Below the pieces are notes generated by a model, which did not search any database, was not told where the DNA came from, and was given only the letters and a program-made list of their open reading frames with translations. A stretch of 64,000 bases of DNA, taken from NCBI GenBank assembly GCA_013423385.1, contig BLZA01000030.1, positions 248,001 to 312,000 on the forward strand, in the 5' to 3' direction. Within the stretch, counting starts at the first letter, position 1, and every line of letters starts with the position of its first letter. Source of the DNA: Naganishia liquefaciens (lineage: Eukaryota > Basidiomycota > Tremellomycetes > Filobasidiales > Filobasidiaceae). This document shows positions 1 through 12,034 of the stretch, in pieces. The translations under genes were made by a program, and so were the position numbers.

Positions 1-1379
1 AGATAGGAAAACGATGCAGCCTTCTGCGTTGAGACCAGAGAAGCGGGAGCTCGTATTCGATATCGATATGACGGATTACGACGAGATTAGAACATGCTGT
101 CAAGGAGGCGCAATTTGCGTACGTTGCTGGGGATACATTGCAGCGGCTGTCAAAGTGCTGGATCACTCTTTGCGAGGTGAGGCGATTGCGTGAACGGTAG
201 TGTCGCAGGTATTGAGTGTCGGCTACAGAGCACTTTGGTTTCCAGCATCTCCTCTGGGTATATTCTGGTCGGCGTGGAATCCATTGCTGGATATCTGACA
301 GGGCAGCACTCGATTTGAGCGATGATCAGAGAAAGGCGATTACAAATTTCCTCGAAGTTATCAAGGGAGGCAAAGAACAGCTGAAGAAAGTCAACGTCCG
401 AGGTTCAAATGATAACGGAGAACTGCATCCGGCATTATCGTAAGGCATAAACTCAACGTGATGATTAGATACTTACGCTACATCTTCGGTTGTCTCAGGG
501 ATGCTTTAAACGATGTCAAGGAAATGTTTGTAAAAACAGTGTTGCGCGATCAAGACTGCTTCCGACACGAGCGAGGATGGGACACGCTATTGGCATTGAT
601 TCCTGACAAGGGCGAGTCGCTCTACGTTGTACGACCGGTCGTGAGCTGATCCTTCTTCTACAGACATCATCGACAACCTCAGAAATCGATGGCAGAACTC
701 GGAATCGTCGAGTCAGACTAAATGGACGGATTTGTTGAAGGCGAGGGAAAAGTTGTCGGATCACCACCTGCGTTATGTGAGTGTGGATTGACATGTCAGC
801 TTGGAATAACGCTGATCTTAGGTTGGGCAAACTAGAACAAAATCGTCAAAGCCATGGAAGACATCATTCTGCAGTATACGTACCCTCGAATCGATGCCGA
901 AGTCTCCAAAAGACGAAATCATTTGCTCAAGTCTCCCTTCGTCATTCATCCTGGAACCGGTGGGTCTTGCTTTCTGTCTCGCCAAGGCCATGTCTCGCTC
1001 AACGTCTGCATACGACAGGTCGTGTATGTGTGCCCGTCGACCCGTCCGAAGTCGAGAACTTTGATCCGGCCGGCGTGCCGACAGTCGGACAGCTACTTCG
1101 CGAATTGGATCAAACCCACTCTGGCAGTCTTCCGGAAGACGTCAAGATGGAGGAAGAATCACAGGAGGATAAGGCTGTCAAGCGTTCTGAGCCAGGTGAG
1201 GCGCTCTTGCTTTCTATTTGCATTTGTCCACATCTGATGTCGGCTTCTCTACTGATATAGACTACAATAGAACAAGCCTGCGCCCATACGTAGAGCTTTT
1301 CGAGAAGCATATTGCCGCTGTGATGCGGGAGGCTCGAGAGCACAAGCGTGCCGCAAACACACACTCAATGGACTTTTGA
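1..1379 (+). CDS. PRI1: DNA primase small (catalytic) subunit, 5' end missing
   Basis: Small catalytic subunit of the DNA polymerase alpha-primase complex, which makes the RNA primers for nuclear replication. The window opens inside the gene. Visible family blocks, in order, are LVFDIDMTDYDEIR with the metal-binding aspartates, a CC...C..CW zinc-site block, WVYSGRRGIHCWISD (the most diagnostic primase motif), SPFVIHPGTGRVCVPVDP, and a C-terminal LRPYVELFEKHI. Exons are separated by introns of about 50-75 nt; the intron at 612-663 needs a GC donor to keep the frame and the conserved PDxxI...L...W spacing. The final exon ends in TGA at 1377-1379. The N-terminus lies before the window, so the total length cannot be given. 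The assignment is based on motif order and is very likely right. Confidence 0.95.
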
Positions 1380-1907
1380 TTCTGAGCCATCTTTAGAGAA
1401 GGTCTCTTGCGTGTCGCTCGAGGCTGTAAACAAGTGTTGTATTGGCCGTTGTATCTTGTAGTAGACGAGCATGAGGAATCTCCATGTAAGATTGTGGCTA
1501 CTTCACGTTGACTGGGGGCTACTTCACGTTGACTGGCTTATCAATGAATTGGATTTGAGCTTACAAGCTGACACTACCCTAGATAATAGAATACCGATCT
1601 CGGCACGGTGGCAATTAGTGCACCAGAGCAAGCTTAGCTCCAACTCTGGATGGTCTCCTGGCCAGCTGCCCGTCTGCCCGTACGCACTCCCGGCCGTTCA
1701 GGCCAAGGGAGTTGTGAGAATCAATAATGATGATTGCACTACATCTCGGTGACCTATCCTCTGTCGTTCGGTTGGACCGCTTCCTCTCGACTGTCGCCAC
1801 CCCATTGCCTGTGAGGCAATTCACAACAACGTCGTTCCCGCGAGTAAAGCCTCCTGCCAGCCAGCGATCGGCCATCTGAGATCCCGATTTTCGCGACTTC
1901 AGTCCAG
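1380..1907. other. Intergenic region, PRI1 3' side to Ran-binding gene 5' side
   Basis: This 528-nt stretch lies between two genes transcribed in the same direction and should hold the PRI1 3' UTR and the promoter of the next gene. I see no convincing coding potential. The one visible structure is a direct repeat of a 20-nt unit at 1496-1536. Confidence 0.6.
1496..1536. repeat. Two-copy direct repeat, 20-nt unit, period 21
   Basis: The unit GGCTACTTCACGTTGACTGG occurs at 1496-1515 and again, identical, at 1517-1536, with one G between. It lies in the spacer about 120 nt after PRI1. It looks like a local slippage duplication. No function is visible. Confidence 0.85.
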
Positions 1908-3829
1908 ATGGCTGTCTCCGACAACGAGTCAACCTCGAAGGTTTCGGAGGGTAGGATACCAGCATTAGACGATATCTTTCCCGCTGACTCGACCTTTTCC
2001 CTTAGAGGTCCATGGGAGGAAGAGAGGTAGAGAGACTTCTGTCGAGCCTGGGCTGGTGGGAATTAAGACAGGCTGTTCGAAAATGCCGCAGCTTATCCAT
2101 ATCGCTTTACAGGGTCAATCCACTTCGGGAAGCGTCGCCTCAATCCCCGTGAAGAAGAACAGAACCGAGACGCTAGCTTCCGCACAGAGTTCTCGAGGAT
2201 CATCGCCTGCCAGAAAAGGCGACTCAAACGGAGGTCTCACGACAACCTCGAGTGATGAAACCGTAAAGGAGGTTCAGCAAAAAGTGGAAGATCTCAGTCA
2301 TGATGAATCGTCAGCGCAGCCGGATCAAGAAATCGTGTCGGAGAAGAGCGGGGTTCAAAGCGTCATCATGGGGGAAGAGGCGGAACAATCTGGTTCGGAT
2401 GCGGGAAGAAAGAGGAAGCAGGAGGATCGCACGCCCAGCTCACACTTCTTGAAGGAGGATACGAAAAGAGTTAGGGACACTCAAGGCGAAGACGCGGAGG
2501 TACGCTCATCATGTTTTCAAATGCTGTTCGTGTCTGATCCGTTCAATTTGGCGGTCATTCCCCGCAGCCACCAGTCTCTGCCGTACCATCGGTCGATATG
2601 GACCGACCTAATGAAACCAGTGAAAAGCCGTCTGAGGATTTAGCGGCCCTGAAAAAGGCGCCAACTACGTTCGGAAGCTTTGCCTCGACATCATCCCCTT
2701 TCGCCAAAATGGCACCGCCATCGTCGGTACAGGATGATGCCGGCGCCAAAGGCTTACCGGATGATGTGTCGGCAAAGGTCAAAGAAGCTAACGCTTTGCC
2801 AACACCTCCCCTGTCGTCCGAATCAATAGCAGTTCAGCCTACCGTGAAGAAACCGCAGGCTAGCTTCGGATCGTTTGCTGCATCTGCTTCTCCATTCTCA
2901 GCCGTCAAGCACACTTCCGCTTTCGCAACGCAGTCGGTAGCCTCATCCTCCAACGCTACTGCCCATTCTGCATCTCCTTTCAAGGCGGCTACGGGATCCG
3001 CGTTCGGCAATTGGTCCGCGTCCGCTAGTCCATTCGCTACACCTTCAAGGAAGGCTACACCGAGGGCGGAAGGGTCCAACGCCGACGCTGAAGAGACACG
3101 GGGGGACAAGGGACAGGGGGACAAGGGAATCGAAGGAGCACAGGAGACGCAGCATGAAAAGAATTTTGGCGATATTTTGGCATCGACGAGCGGAGAAGCG
3201 TCAGCGGAGAAGAAGAAAGTGGATGTTCAACAACAAGAAGGTAAGCTCCCGGTACAAAGCAATGACTGGAAGTCGGACCTTAACAGACCACTCATACTCA
3301 TCCAAAAAGTTCCGACTGGTGAAGAGGAAGAGAATACGATATTTCAAGTGCGCTCGAAGCTTCACGTCATGGATGGTGGGGCGTGGAAGGAAAGGGGGAC
3401 AGGCTCTTTGCATCTCAACGTTCATAAGAAGGACAAATCTGCTCGTTTAGGTCAGTGTATGCACGTCTTGTCCGATTCGAAAATGCTCAAAAACTACCAA
3501 ATCCGTCTCGCAGTGATGAGGGCCGAAGGGGTTTTCCGCCTCATACTGAATACGCCATTGTATGCTGGCATGAAAGTCGAGTTGACTGATCGATATGTCA
3601 AATTTCCAATTGTGGAGGAAGGCAAGATTCGCAACATCGCCATAAGGGTAAGGCAAAATCGCTCTCCTGGCTAGCCTCTTCACTTTACTCATCCACGTTA
3701 TTCACAAAGACACGCAACATGGACGAGGCTACGGGGCTGCATGACGCTATGCAACGTCACATTCCAGCGAAAGACGTGGCGGAATCATCATCGTCGACTC
3801 CAGCACCAGTAGGGGAGGAAGCTGTTTAG
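1908..3829 (+). CDS. HBA1: Ran-binding nuclear transport protein, RanBP3/Hba1/Yrb2 type
   Basis: Probable Ran-GTP-binding cofactor of Crm1-dependent nuclear export. The start chosen is ATG 1908 (MAVSDNESTSKVSE), followed by introns near 1950-2005, at 2056-2112, near 2500-2560 and just before the last exon. The N-terminal half is low-complexity with basic RKRGRE-like stretches. The middle carries repeated FG-type motifs (TFGSFAS, SFGSFAA, AFGNWSA), each followed by SPF. The C-terminal third is a Ran-binding domain with the TGEEEENTIFQVRSKLHVMD and KERGTGSLHLNVHK blocks and the closing IAIRTRN. Domain order (disordered basic N-terminus, FG motifs, C-terminal RanBD) fits RanBP3/Hba1/Yrb2 better than Nup50/Nup2 or RanBP1. 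The stop is TAG at 3827-3829. Confidence 0.88.
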
Positions 3830-4416
3830 AACTGGTTCATTGTCGTTACACAACCTTGTCTCTGCTGCGATGCACAAACCAAGATCTTGGGATCAGGACA
3901 GCTAGACTGAAAGCATCTTATATTCATTTTATGCGAGACAGGCTATCAGAAAAGATAAACGGGCAGTCAACCTTAAGCAGTATGATCATCTCTTTAAAGA
4001 ACCCCGTGCCAGGCGCATTGATGCAAGGGATTGATGCAAGGGGGGAACATGGTATCGTGTTGGGTGCTTCCACTAAGGGAAGCCGTACCGCTTTTCCATT
4101 CGTCGGTTTCTCTTCATCTCACCTTGAGTCGAAAACAGCGCTGGCAAATTGCCTGAAGCCGCCCAAAACAGCGAACCCATCGGAAATCCAGTTTTACTCC
4201 AGACGCGGTAAGCTCAGTCGCGCTTGACCAGCGACCGCGTTTGACGTTTCTCGATCGCTGCCATTCAACGCACATAACGACTCATTCACCTTGCGTCTTT
4301 TGTTATAGCCAATTCGCGATCTCCTTCTTGCAGCGAATTCCCGGCCAACAACAGTGCTTGGTTGGTCTGGATCGCATCGACGTCTCCATACGTCTCTGAA
4401 TCATTCGTTTTCCGCC
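3830..4416. other. Intergenic region upstream of EAF3
   Basis: A 587-nt spacer between two plus-strand genes. An open frame of 123 codons lies within it (3856-4227) but has no recognisable motif and its codon use is not convincing. A short direct repeat, ATTGATGCAAGG, occurs twice near 4017-4040. Otherwise I see only presumed 3' UTR and promoter. Confidence 0.5.
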
Positions 4417-5812
4417 ATGTCGCTCGAGTATCAAGTCAAGGAAATAGTTCTCTGCTTCCATGGTCCATTAATCTATGAGGCCCAGGTACTTGACATTTTC
4501 TGCGCGAAATTTATTCTGTTTTGCTGATGTGCAGTAACATCAGGTTTTGGACGCTGAGATATGGGATGAGAAGACGGGAAAGAAGGATCAGACAGGTCCG
4601 CATTATTTCGTTCACTACAAAGGTTGGAATAAAAAGCAAGTCACATCGAAATCAAGGTCTTTCGCATCTGCTGACAGTGCGCGCATCGTGATCTCACAGG
4701 TGGGATGAATGGGTCCCGGCATCTCGTGTCTTAAAGAAGAACGCAGAGGGAGAAGAGAAACAGAGAACGGTGCTTGAAGTGCAACGGCGTGCCAAAGAGG
4801 AGAAGGAAGGCAAGAACAAGCAGGAAAAGGAGAAGGTTTCCGATAGGGTGTCCGGCTCGAACAGTCGTCGGGACAAGGAAAGCGCGTCTGGGCCGAGTAA
4901 AGACAGTAACAAAGCGAGCAAGAAGCGAACGAGAGATGCAGCATTTTTCGATACAGTGAGTCACTTTCTTTCGGCTGGAGGCTGTCATGGGGGACTGTCA
5001 AGATTTGACCTTTCGCGTTCTTAGGAGGAAGCTTATCTGAAGCGACCGGAAATCAAGATTCCTATACCAGACGTGCTGAAAGTGAAACTTGTGGATGATT
5101 GGGAGTACATCACAAAAAACCATCAGGTACCTCGACTCTTATTGCTAGATCCAGGCAATCGGGACTGATCAGAGATAATTCGTAGTTGGTGACACTTCCG
5201 AGAACTCCAAATGTAAAGGAGATTGTTGAGGAGTTCAAAGCCTATGTTGAAAGTAAAAAGGCCAATCAAGCCAGCTCAAAGCCAACGTATGTCCTTTACC
5301 TAAAGGTCACCCCTGATCACTGATCTCCCTCGAATAATCGCAGGAGATCCGACGCAGTATTAGCAGAAATTATGAACGGCATCGTTCTCTACTTCGACAA
5401 GGCGCTTGGAAATAACCTGCTTTATCGATTCGAGCGAGCGCAGTATGTTGATATCAGGCGCAAGACAGCAGAAGTGAGGCCGATGAGCGAGATATACGGG
5501 GCTGAACATTTGCTGCGGCTATTCGGTGGGTGGACACTCTCGCCATTCCGAATTCTCGTCATTGATCATCCGTGTATCCTGCAGTAAATTTGCCGTCATA
5601 CATTGCCCATACTACTATGGACACAGAGTCCGTGAATATGATGCGGGAGCATATTGCAGAGCTCATGAAGTATGTGCTACTGGACATGGTTCAATACAGC
5701 CGCATTCTGACATCTCACGTCTCGCAGGTGGATGATTAAGGAAATGGACCGGCTGTTCCTAAAGGAGTATGAGACTACGACAATGCAATATCAGAACATT
5801 TCGCGCGCTTGA
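4417..5812 (+). CDS. EAF3: MRG-family chromodomain protein, NuA4/Rpd3S subunit Eaf3/MRG15
   Basis: Chromatin reader shared by the NuA4 acetyltransferase and Rpd3S deacetylase complexes. Eight exons (4417-4485, 4544-4635, 4700-4955, 5025-5126, 5186-5286, 5344-5525, 5585-5669, 5728-5812) give a clean 323-residue frame. Residues about 5-70 form the chromo barrel (VLCFHGPLIYEAQVL, GPHYFVHYKGW, WDEWVP). A lysine- and glutamate-rich linker follows. The MRG domain fills the C-terminal half, with IPIPDVLKVKLVDDWEYI, LVTLPRTPNV, YRFER and YGAEHLLRLFVNLP. The intron at 4636-4699 must start with GC (GCAAGT) to join AAG to TGGGATGAATGG. ATG 4417 matches the short N-terminus usual for the family. Confidence 0.95.
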
Positions 5813-6086
5813 AAGACCAGATGGTTTTTTTCCGGGGAGAGAACGCCGCTCGGCCCAGGTTGTAGTACTTGTATTTTTGGGGCTGTCTTCGGTGTCTCGA
5901 TGTTCTGTCGATACCGGGCTACCGATATGGAAATGTCATCTATCGCGCCGCATCACGTCTGATCATACAACAATCTCGTGATTGGAGTTGACGGCAGATG
6001 CTTGAGCGCGCAAGAGGCTTGGTTTCAGTCAAACTCAATTCGAAATGACATGCGACTCCTGTCAGCGTCAAAAAGGCATAGTCCGC

Positions 6087-9000
6087 TTAGTATATATTTA
6101 CGCCTGCACGAGATCGTGCGCGGCGCCTTTCTTCGATTTCCCTTCGTTTCTGGCCAATGGCCAGACTGGCTTGCGACGTTTTCGTCTTGAAACCGCCGGC
6201 AGCACTGGGCATGCCGCTGGTTCTCCCGTTAAGTATGTGCTTCTCCATTGCTCGACGGTGAGGTGATTTCGGAACCATGAGCTTTTTGCAAGGAGAGGGC
6301 AGTGGTGATGGCGGAATGACACGAGCAGGTGCTGTACCAGTAACATTGCTTTTGAAAGGGAGGCGCTGCTGATGATTTGCAGTTGAGGATTGCGTTGAAC
6401 CAGAGACCAGAGATGGGGGCTGTACTGTGGCTTGCATTCTTGCCAGAGATGACGCAGTCGGTCTCAACAGAGTGCTCGAGTGTGAACGCGGTAGATTGAC
6501 GGAAGGCGTTGACAACGGTTTCGCTTCGCTTGCTTTAAGATCTTTTTGTGATGATTTGGAACAACTGCGTTCAAGCAGATTAAGTGGCGCTACGGTAGCA
6601 GTAGGTGGTAGAGGCGGAGGGAGCCGACATGTCCTGCGGTATTCATAGCCAATGGTGTTGGATGCTGAGAAACCTGGTCGCGCCATGATCCCTTTGCCAC
6701 TACCACTCAGATTCGTTGATGGAGTCGGCATCGGTTTCAGTCTGTTCACTGCATTCGAGGCAGTCTTCAAAGCAAGCGATGAATCGGATCGTCGCACGTG
6801 AATGTCGTAGGCTAGAGATAATCCTGTAACTGGCTGATCCGCAGACTTTGAGGCCGTCCTTCCGGTCTCGAACTTGGATGACTTGCGCATCGGTGAGACG
6901 TCTGGCAAGCCGCCTTCTTTCGCTTGGCCCGTACTTCTGTGTGAGAGGTGTAGCAAAGGCACGAACTCTAGGCCGGACCTCGATCCGGACAAAATGGATC
7001 TTGGCGTCGGTAGCCCTTGCAATGTCATCTCTGGACCTCCAGAGAGGCGCCGTTGTAAAGCAGAAACGGTAGCTTTGACACTGTTGGCAGAAGCTGTTAG
7101 GAATCCGAGCTTGCTTTTAGGACGATCCGCTTTTGTTGACGATTGACAGTCAGCGATCGGGCGGATTGCGTTCTGCAGCGCACTTACTTTGTGGGTTGTC
7201 TATGCTGTTCGTTTCAGCCGAATGGCCATGGTTGACTTTGCATCCTCCATCTGTCGGAGCCAGCCTCATCCGTTTGACTCGAGGACTCTCTTCCGATTCC
7301 GTTGGTAAGTTTGTTCTGGCTATAGAAGACGCATGTACCTCCTTTGCGACACAAGCGGCAGCGTTCTCTTCAATATGCGACGCCTTTCGCTTCCCCGGCG
7401 TCATTCGACTTCCTGAGGCTGTTCCTTCTGTAACCGCAAGGAGCCGGCTCGTCGAAACAGCTTTCCTTAGTAGCGGGCGGCTTCGACATACATTCAGCCC
7501 GGAGGCTATGGATGGCATTCTATTTGACAGTGCAATCAACAGACCGTCTAGCAAGAAGGTTGGTCGAACGAACCTGGCAAATTGCTTGGCATGCGCCGCC
7601 TCGAATCGCCCCTTCGGCGCGGACCTGCCCTGAAATGCATTCCTCGATGTTTCTGTCAATCTCGTGTTCCGTTGCAGTACCTCCTCTCTGTCGGGCATTT
7701 GCCCGATGGACGCAATCCCACGAGCTCTAAGTTTTTTGTTCATTTCCTCCAGGACTGCATCTCCAGCGATGCTGAACTCTTCGTTGGAAATTCCAGCGAT
7801 AGCCGATTTGCTACCAAAGACAAAGGCTTCTTTGCGTTTACTAGGCGGCGTCGGAAATGCACCCGGTATCGGACGATCATCTTCCTCTTCGTTCACCAGG
7901 TTTGCCGTGACCTTCAAGCCGTCCGTTGCTGTGAGATTTTCGTCAGAAAATGGCCCGTTCAATGGTCTTGTCGGTATTGACCTTTTCGAAATCGATTTCT
8001 TGATTGGATATTTGCAGAACGGAGTGAGGACTGACTGTGGCTTTGGCGGTGGGCTGTGCGGTATGACTTCGTCAAGCAAGGAGAACGATTTCTGACGCAA
8101 ATCAGCATGTTGGTCAGAAGAACCATAGTCATCCGCATTGCCCTTAGCCGATATCATCTGCATAGTCGAAGGGGCTCCGGAATGCGACATGTGCCCATGT
8201 CGGGCAGATACACCAACGATAGGAGGCTGCATTTTCTGTTCCTGTCCGTTTACAGGGGTATTCTCTTCCTGTTCCGGAAGATTTCTTGCCGAGGTAAACG
8301 AAGACAAGTGCGATTTGTCAATCAGACTTTTCCCTGCTGCTTTACGTTTCATTGACTCCAGAGAGGATGAAGAGGCGTTGCGCAACCGAAGATTGAGGGA
8401 CGATCCCGCTGTCTTGATAGCTCCCACGCGAGACATAATGGTCCTCGATCTGGCTAGAAGATTGTATCTTTCTGTTCAGCAAGGTCCGGAGAGGTAGCGG
8501 GCTACACGAGAATGACCCACGGAGCGAGATAGGGGTAATGCCGGCAGACTCAACAAGGCGAGATCCCCCATTTTGCGCACTCTTCCAGCTAGCAATGCTT
8601 CCTGCTTGCTCGATCTCGGCAAGGCTTGGACCTCGTTGATCCGCTGAGCTTTCTCTGTGCAAAACTACCCAAGTATCGGTCCGCCCGCTAACCCCGTTTG
8701 GGGACATCTCAGAAGGTTGATCTTGCGCTGATAGGTGAGACATGACAGGATGTTGAGTAGCTTGACTTGCCGAATGTTGTTCACTGTCTTCGTCGTCGTC
8801 ATCGGAGCTCGAATCACTTCCAGTTGTACCCTCAAAATCCGCAACGGAGTCTACCGTCTCCTCTGCCGCTTGACGCTGCTCGACCGAGAGAGAGGAGCCG
8901 TCTACATCATAAAGACGAGGTGTTGATGAAATTATCTCGTACTTGGATTAGTGCTGATTCTACTTACAATTTTGTAATCTGGAGATCAGCTCCACATTCT

Positions 9001-9164
9001 GCTTGCGACACCGAATTAGCCTGAGATGTCACGCGGAAGAATTGTTGTCGAACGGAACTCACCTTTCCCGACGCCCTCAACCCGTACTTCTTGCAAAGCT
9101 GCACGAGTTGTTGCCTTTTGAGTGATTTCAGTGCCACATCATTGTGCAGAATGTCGTAAGACAT
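6087..9164 (-). CDS. SAP-domain nuclear protein, otherwise disordered and basic
   Basis: Predicted DNA/chromatin-binding protein of 947 residues. Five exons on the minus strand (9063-9164, 8968-9001, 8521-8901, 7188-8471, 6087-7129) sum to an exact multiple of three. Residues about 12-46 form a SAP domain, LKRQQLVQLCKKYGLRASGK joined across an intron to QNVELISRLQNYG; that junction fixes the first acceptor at 9002. The rest is rich in Ser, Pro, Lys and Arg, with many SP and TP sites and RK-rich patches, and a highly basic C-terminus (KRREIEERRRARSRAG). I see no second folded domain. The layout of N-terminal SAP plus basic disordered tail recalls NuSAP-type spindle proteins, but that comparison is inference only and no orthology is claimed. 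Confidence 0.8.
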
Positions 9165-9719
9165 GGTGATAAGTGAATACTCGATAGGAGATGCCGCGGG
9201 TGTTTGCGAAGACGATGTTGCAGCACGTTTTGTCGGTTTATCAGAGAAGCTTCAAGCAGCTTTGAATGTGGTCAAGGTCGCTTCGCATTTCTCTCCTCGG
9301 TCGGCTACTACGCCTTTCTAACAGCCTCTCGCCGCGAGGAAGGACGGATGGAAGAACTTGAACAGGTGATGATTCCGAGCATGCACGATGCGACTAGATC
9401 ATCAGTCAACAAAGGTTTCGAATCTGCTTCCGCCGATTACAACCGACATTCGACATATAATGTTAGTGCTACAAAACTGCTACACAGTAGCTTATACAGC
9501 CAGCTCTACTAGCTCGTCAACTGTACTACTGCGCTCAACGTCGAATGTCCTGCACATCCTGACTTCCCGCAACCATTGAAAATCCGGAGCTTGCGTCTTG
9601 TACCACGAAGGGTCGTGACTTCGTTAGATTCAGGAAGCGAGCCATGCCGTTGAATGACGAGCCGTGGAGAAGAGTATAGCTGTCGAGTCACAACGCCAGC
9701 CGAAGAGCCCCCGCTGAGG
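9165..9719. other. Intergenic region between two minus-strand genes
   Basis: This 555-nt spacer holds the promoter of the SAP-domain gene and the 3' UTR of the zinc-finger gene. Short open frames here have no recognisable motif. Nothing else is seen. Confidence 0.5.
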
Positions 9720-12034
9720 TCACTGTACGTTCCTCTTCAGGATTGTAGGCTCCAGCGTCTCCTCGCTTTCCCCCACCCGTTGGGCGAAAATTTGCATTCT
9801 TTGCGCAAGCTCTTGCCCAAGTTGTGCAATCCCGAGCATTTCATGTCCAGTGACACTTGTGTTTGATCCTAAAGTACCATTGTCCCTACTGCCTTTACCT
9901 GAAAGGGGATACTGATTCAGCACTCCTAAAGTTGCGTTGATTTGAGATATCGATGTATTTATCGAATGACGGAATGTTCTGTAATGTTGTTCGAATGCTG
10001 CGGGTTCTGTCAGCTGTCCCCATGTGTCGATGAGGGTTGAAGCCGGGTTCGGAGATGTCGTAGCATCTGTTGCAAGGGAATTCGTGGCGTGTGGTGATAC
10101 CTCTGGAGCGAGCTGTCGTGATTTCTCGGCTTGAGTGTCTTCGGCCATTCCTGTAAAGCATTCCTGAATAGTTGGCGTTCGCAAGTCTGATAATTGCCGC
10201 TGTGACTGCTTAAATCGAGTCTCGCTTAAAGTATCCGTTGAAGGCCAATCCTCATGCAATTGATGCTGTATTGCTGATGTTGACGACTCGCCAAAGTCTG
10301 GGGTTTCCATGTATTGTGGAGCCGGGATGAGGGCAAGCATTTGTCGATGTTGCTGCTGAGCCTTGGCCTTGGCGAATAGCGCGGAAACTGTTGACGCCGT
10401 GTATGCACTAGGCTGATCTTCGGCTTGAGAATTGATATTTCGAAGACACGAAGCGCTCCGGTGTCGAGCCATGTCGTTCATGGTGCGTTCCACAGCAGTG
10501 ACCCCGACAGCCCCCAAACGAGGGTCGAGGGGCGTCATGGTGGCCTGATCACGACACGTGGTCCTAAGGATAGATTCCGGATTTTGGTATGGGACACCAT
10601 CAGGCATCTCTGTCATATCTGCTGTCTCATTGCAATGCGACTCCGGCTGCCGTTGCGCCTGGACATCGCGTAGCTGAAGCGCATCTGAATCCCGACTTCG
10701 CTTGGTACCAAGAGGTTCACCAGCATCGCTCGAACCGACCTGTGACTTGCCCGCTCGAGTTATGGCTCGACGTTCGCGATTTTGCCGTGAGTTTGCTTCT
10801 TGTCTCTTCCGTAGATGCTCCTTGATGGCATCCGGGAGCTGGTTCGATCGCATACGTTTTACTTGATCAATGTCAGTCGGGTCGTGGCCATTGTGTTGCC
10901 CTGATTACGGTAGAGATCTTCCGATGAGATCCTTGCATCTCGCTCGCGGAATCACCTACAATAATATGTAAGGTAGAATTCACCTGTCTGAGTGACTTTC
11001 CTGATCACAAAGCGAGCTTTGCAGCCCACCTGCATCAAGGTCAGCGTATCGTCTACGAGCATCCCAAGTAATGCATACCTTCGTCGACGGCGCCCTTTGT
11101 CGCTTCTGTCCTGTCTTGTTTTCGTAAGTCCGAGGTCTATACGTCCCGCTCCAACAACATCTATACTCCACGATGCTATCATATAGCGGTCCTCCTCTTC
11201 CGCGAGCTTGATTCGAAGTGATGTGCTGTATCTCGCTACCAGGAATGGAAGCGGAGACTGATCCTTCGACCGGCATGCGTGGATAAATCCCCATTGACAT
11301 TGTTGCGATCTCATCTTGGGCATTGACGCCATGACTCGCCGTTGTCCCAACGTTTGCAGCCTGCTGCGACAATCCCGATGTGCGCGAAGGCAGACTTGGC
11401 ACACCACCAGAGGCGAAAGCGGATTGCAAGGTTTGATGCAGCATACTCTCGTCAAGCGTTTGGGTAGTCTGTTTCAAATTAGAGTCCACAATCGTGCTCG
11501 TTTCCAGAGGCATTCTAGGCAAAGTATCTGGACTTGGCGATGTCCGGCCTAGGCCGAAAACACAGTGTCTGGTCAGTTTCTGCAACTCTCGTCAGAAGGC
11601 AGTCGCCTACTTTGCTGAGCATTATCTTCTGATAGAATTTTGCGTGTCTTCCTCTCTCCGTGCTTGGTAAACGCAAACTCCATCGCCCGCGTCGCAATCC
11701 ATTCTTCCACTTGTGCTTCATCGCTCAGGACTTCCTTATGAGGGCATTCCTGAAAATTAGGAATTCGAATTGGAAAATCATCGTTGGATGCAGTAGAAAC
11801 CGTGAGTGAAGCCACATTTTTGTCTGAAAAAGGTCGGTTATCCAAGTTGCAAGCAGTGAGATCCCGTGAAGGCCGCAGGGGAAGCTCGTACGTCTCCAAG
11901 GCTTCTATGTAGTTGTGACTCGGATCGGAATATGGTGGAAGGACCGCGTCAACAGACTCCCGATCTGGCTGGGCGCATTCCGCTGGAGAGACCAGGGTAC
12001 CCTCGAGAGGAGAACGGATTTCTTGGGTGGACAT
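9720..12034 (-). CDS. FAR1/WRKY-GCM1-type zinc-finger DNA-binding protein
   Basis: Probable transcription regulator of 714 residues. Exons 11611-12034, 11079-11548, 10960-11029 and 9720-10900 sum to a multiple of three. At about residues 260-335 the spliced product reads YRCCWSGTY, then GCKARFVIRKV, then YYWQHNGHDP. This is the C...C...H.H zinc-binding pattern of the FAR1/WRKY-GCM1 fold, known from Mutator-like transposases and from transcription factors derived from them. It is directly followed by a basic stretch (KEHLRKRQEANSRQNRERR). The remaining N- and C-terminal parts are Gln/Ser/Thr-rich and look disordered. I see no transposase DDE core, SWIM finger or terminal inverted repeats, so this reads as a host gene. 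The target sites are unknown. Confidence 0.78.

Noticed and set aside
3856-4227. 123-codon frame between the Ran-binding gene and EAF3
   Set aside because: No motif, codon use unlike the neighbours, sits where UTR and promoter are expected.
8964-9164. Unspliced reading of the SAP gene through its first intron
   Set aside because: It breaks the second SAP helix; splicing to 9001 gives QNVELISRLQNYG and a frame that fits the remaining exons.
9720-12034. Mutator-like transposon at the FAR1-type gene
   Set aside because: No DDE transposase core, no SWIM finger and no terminal inverted repeats or target duplications were seen.
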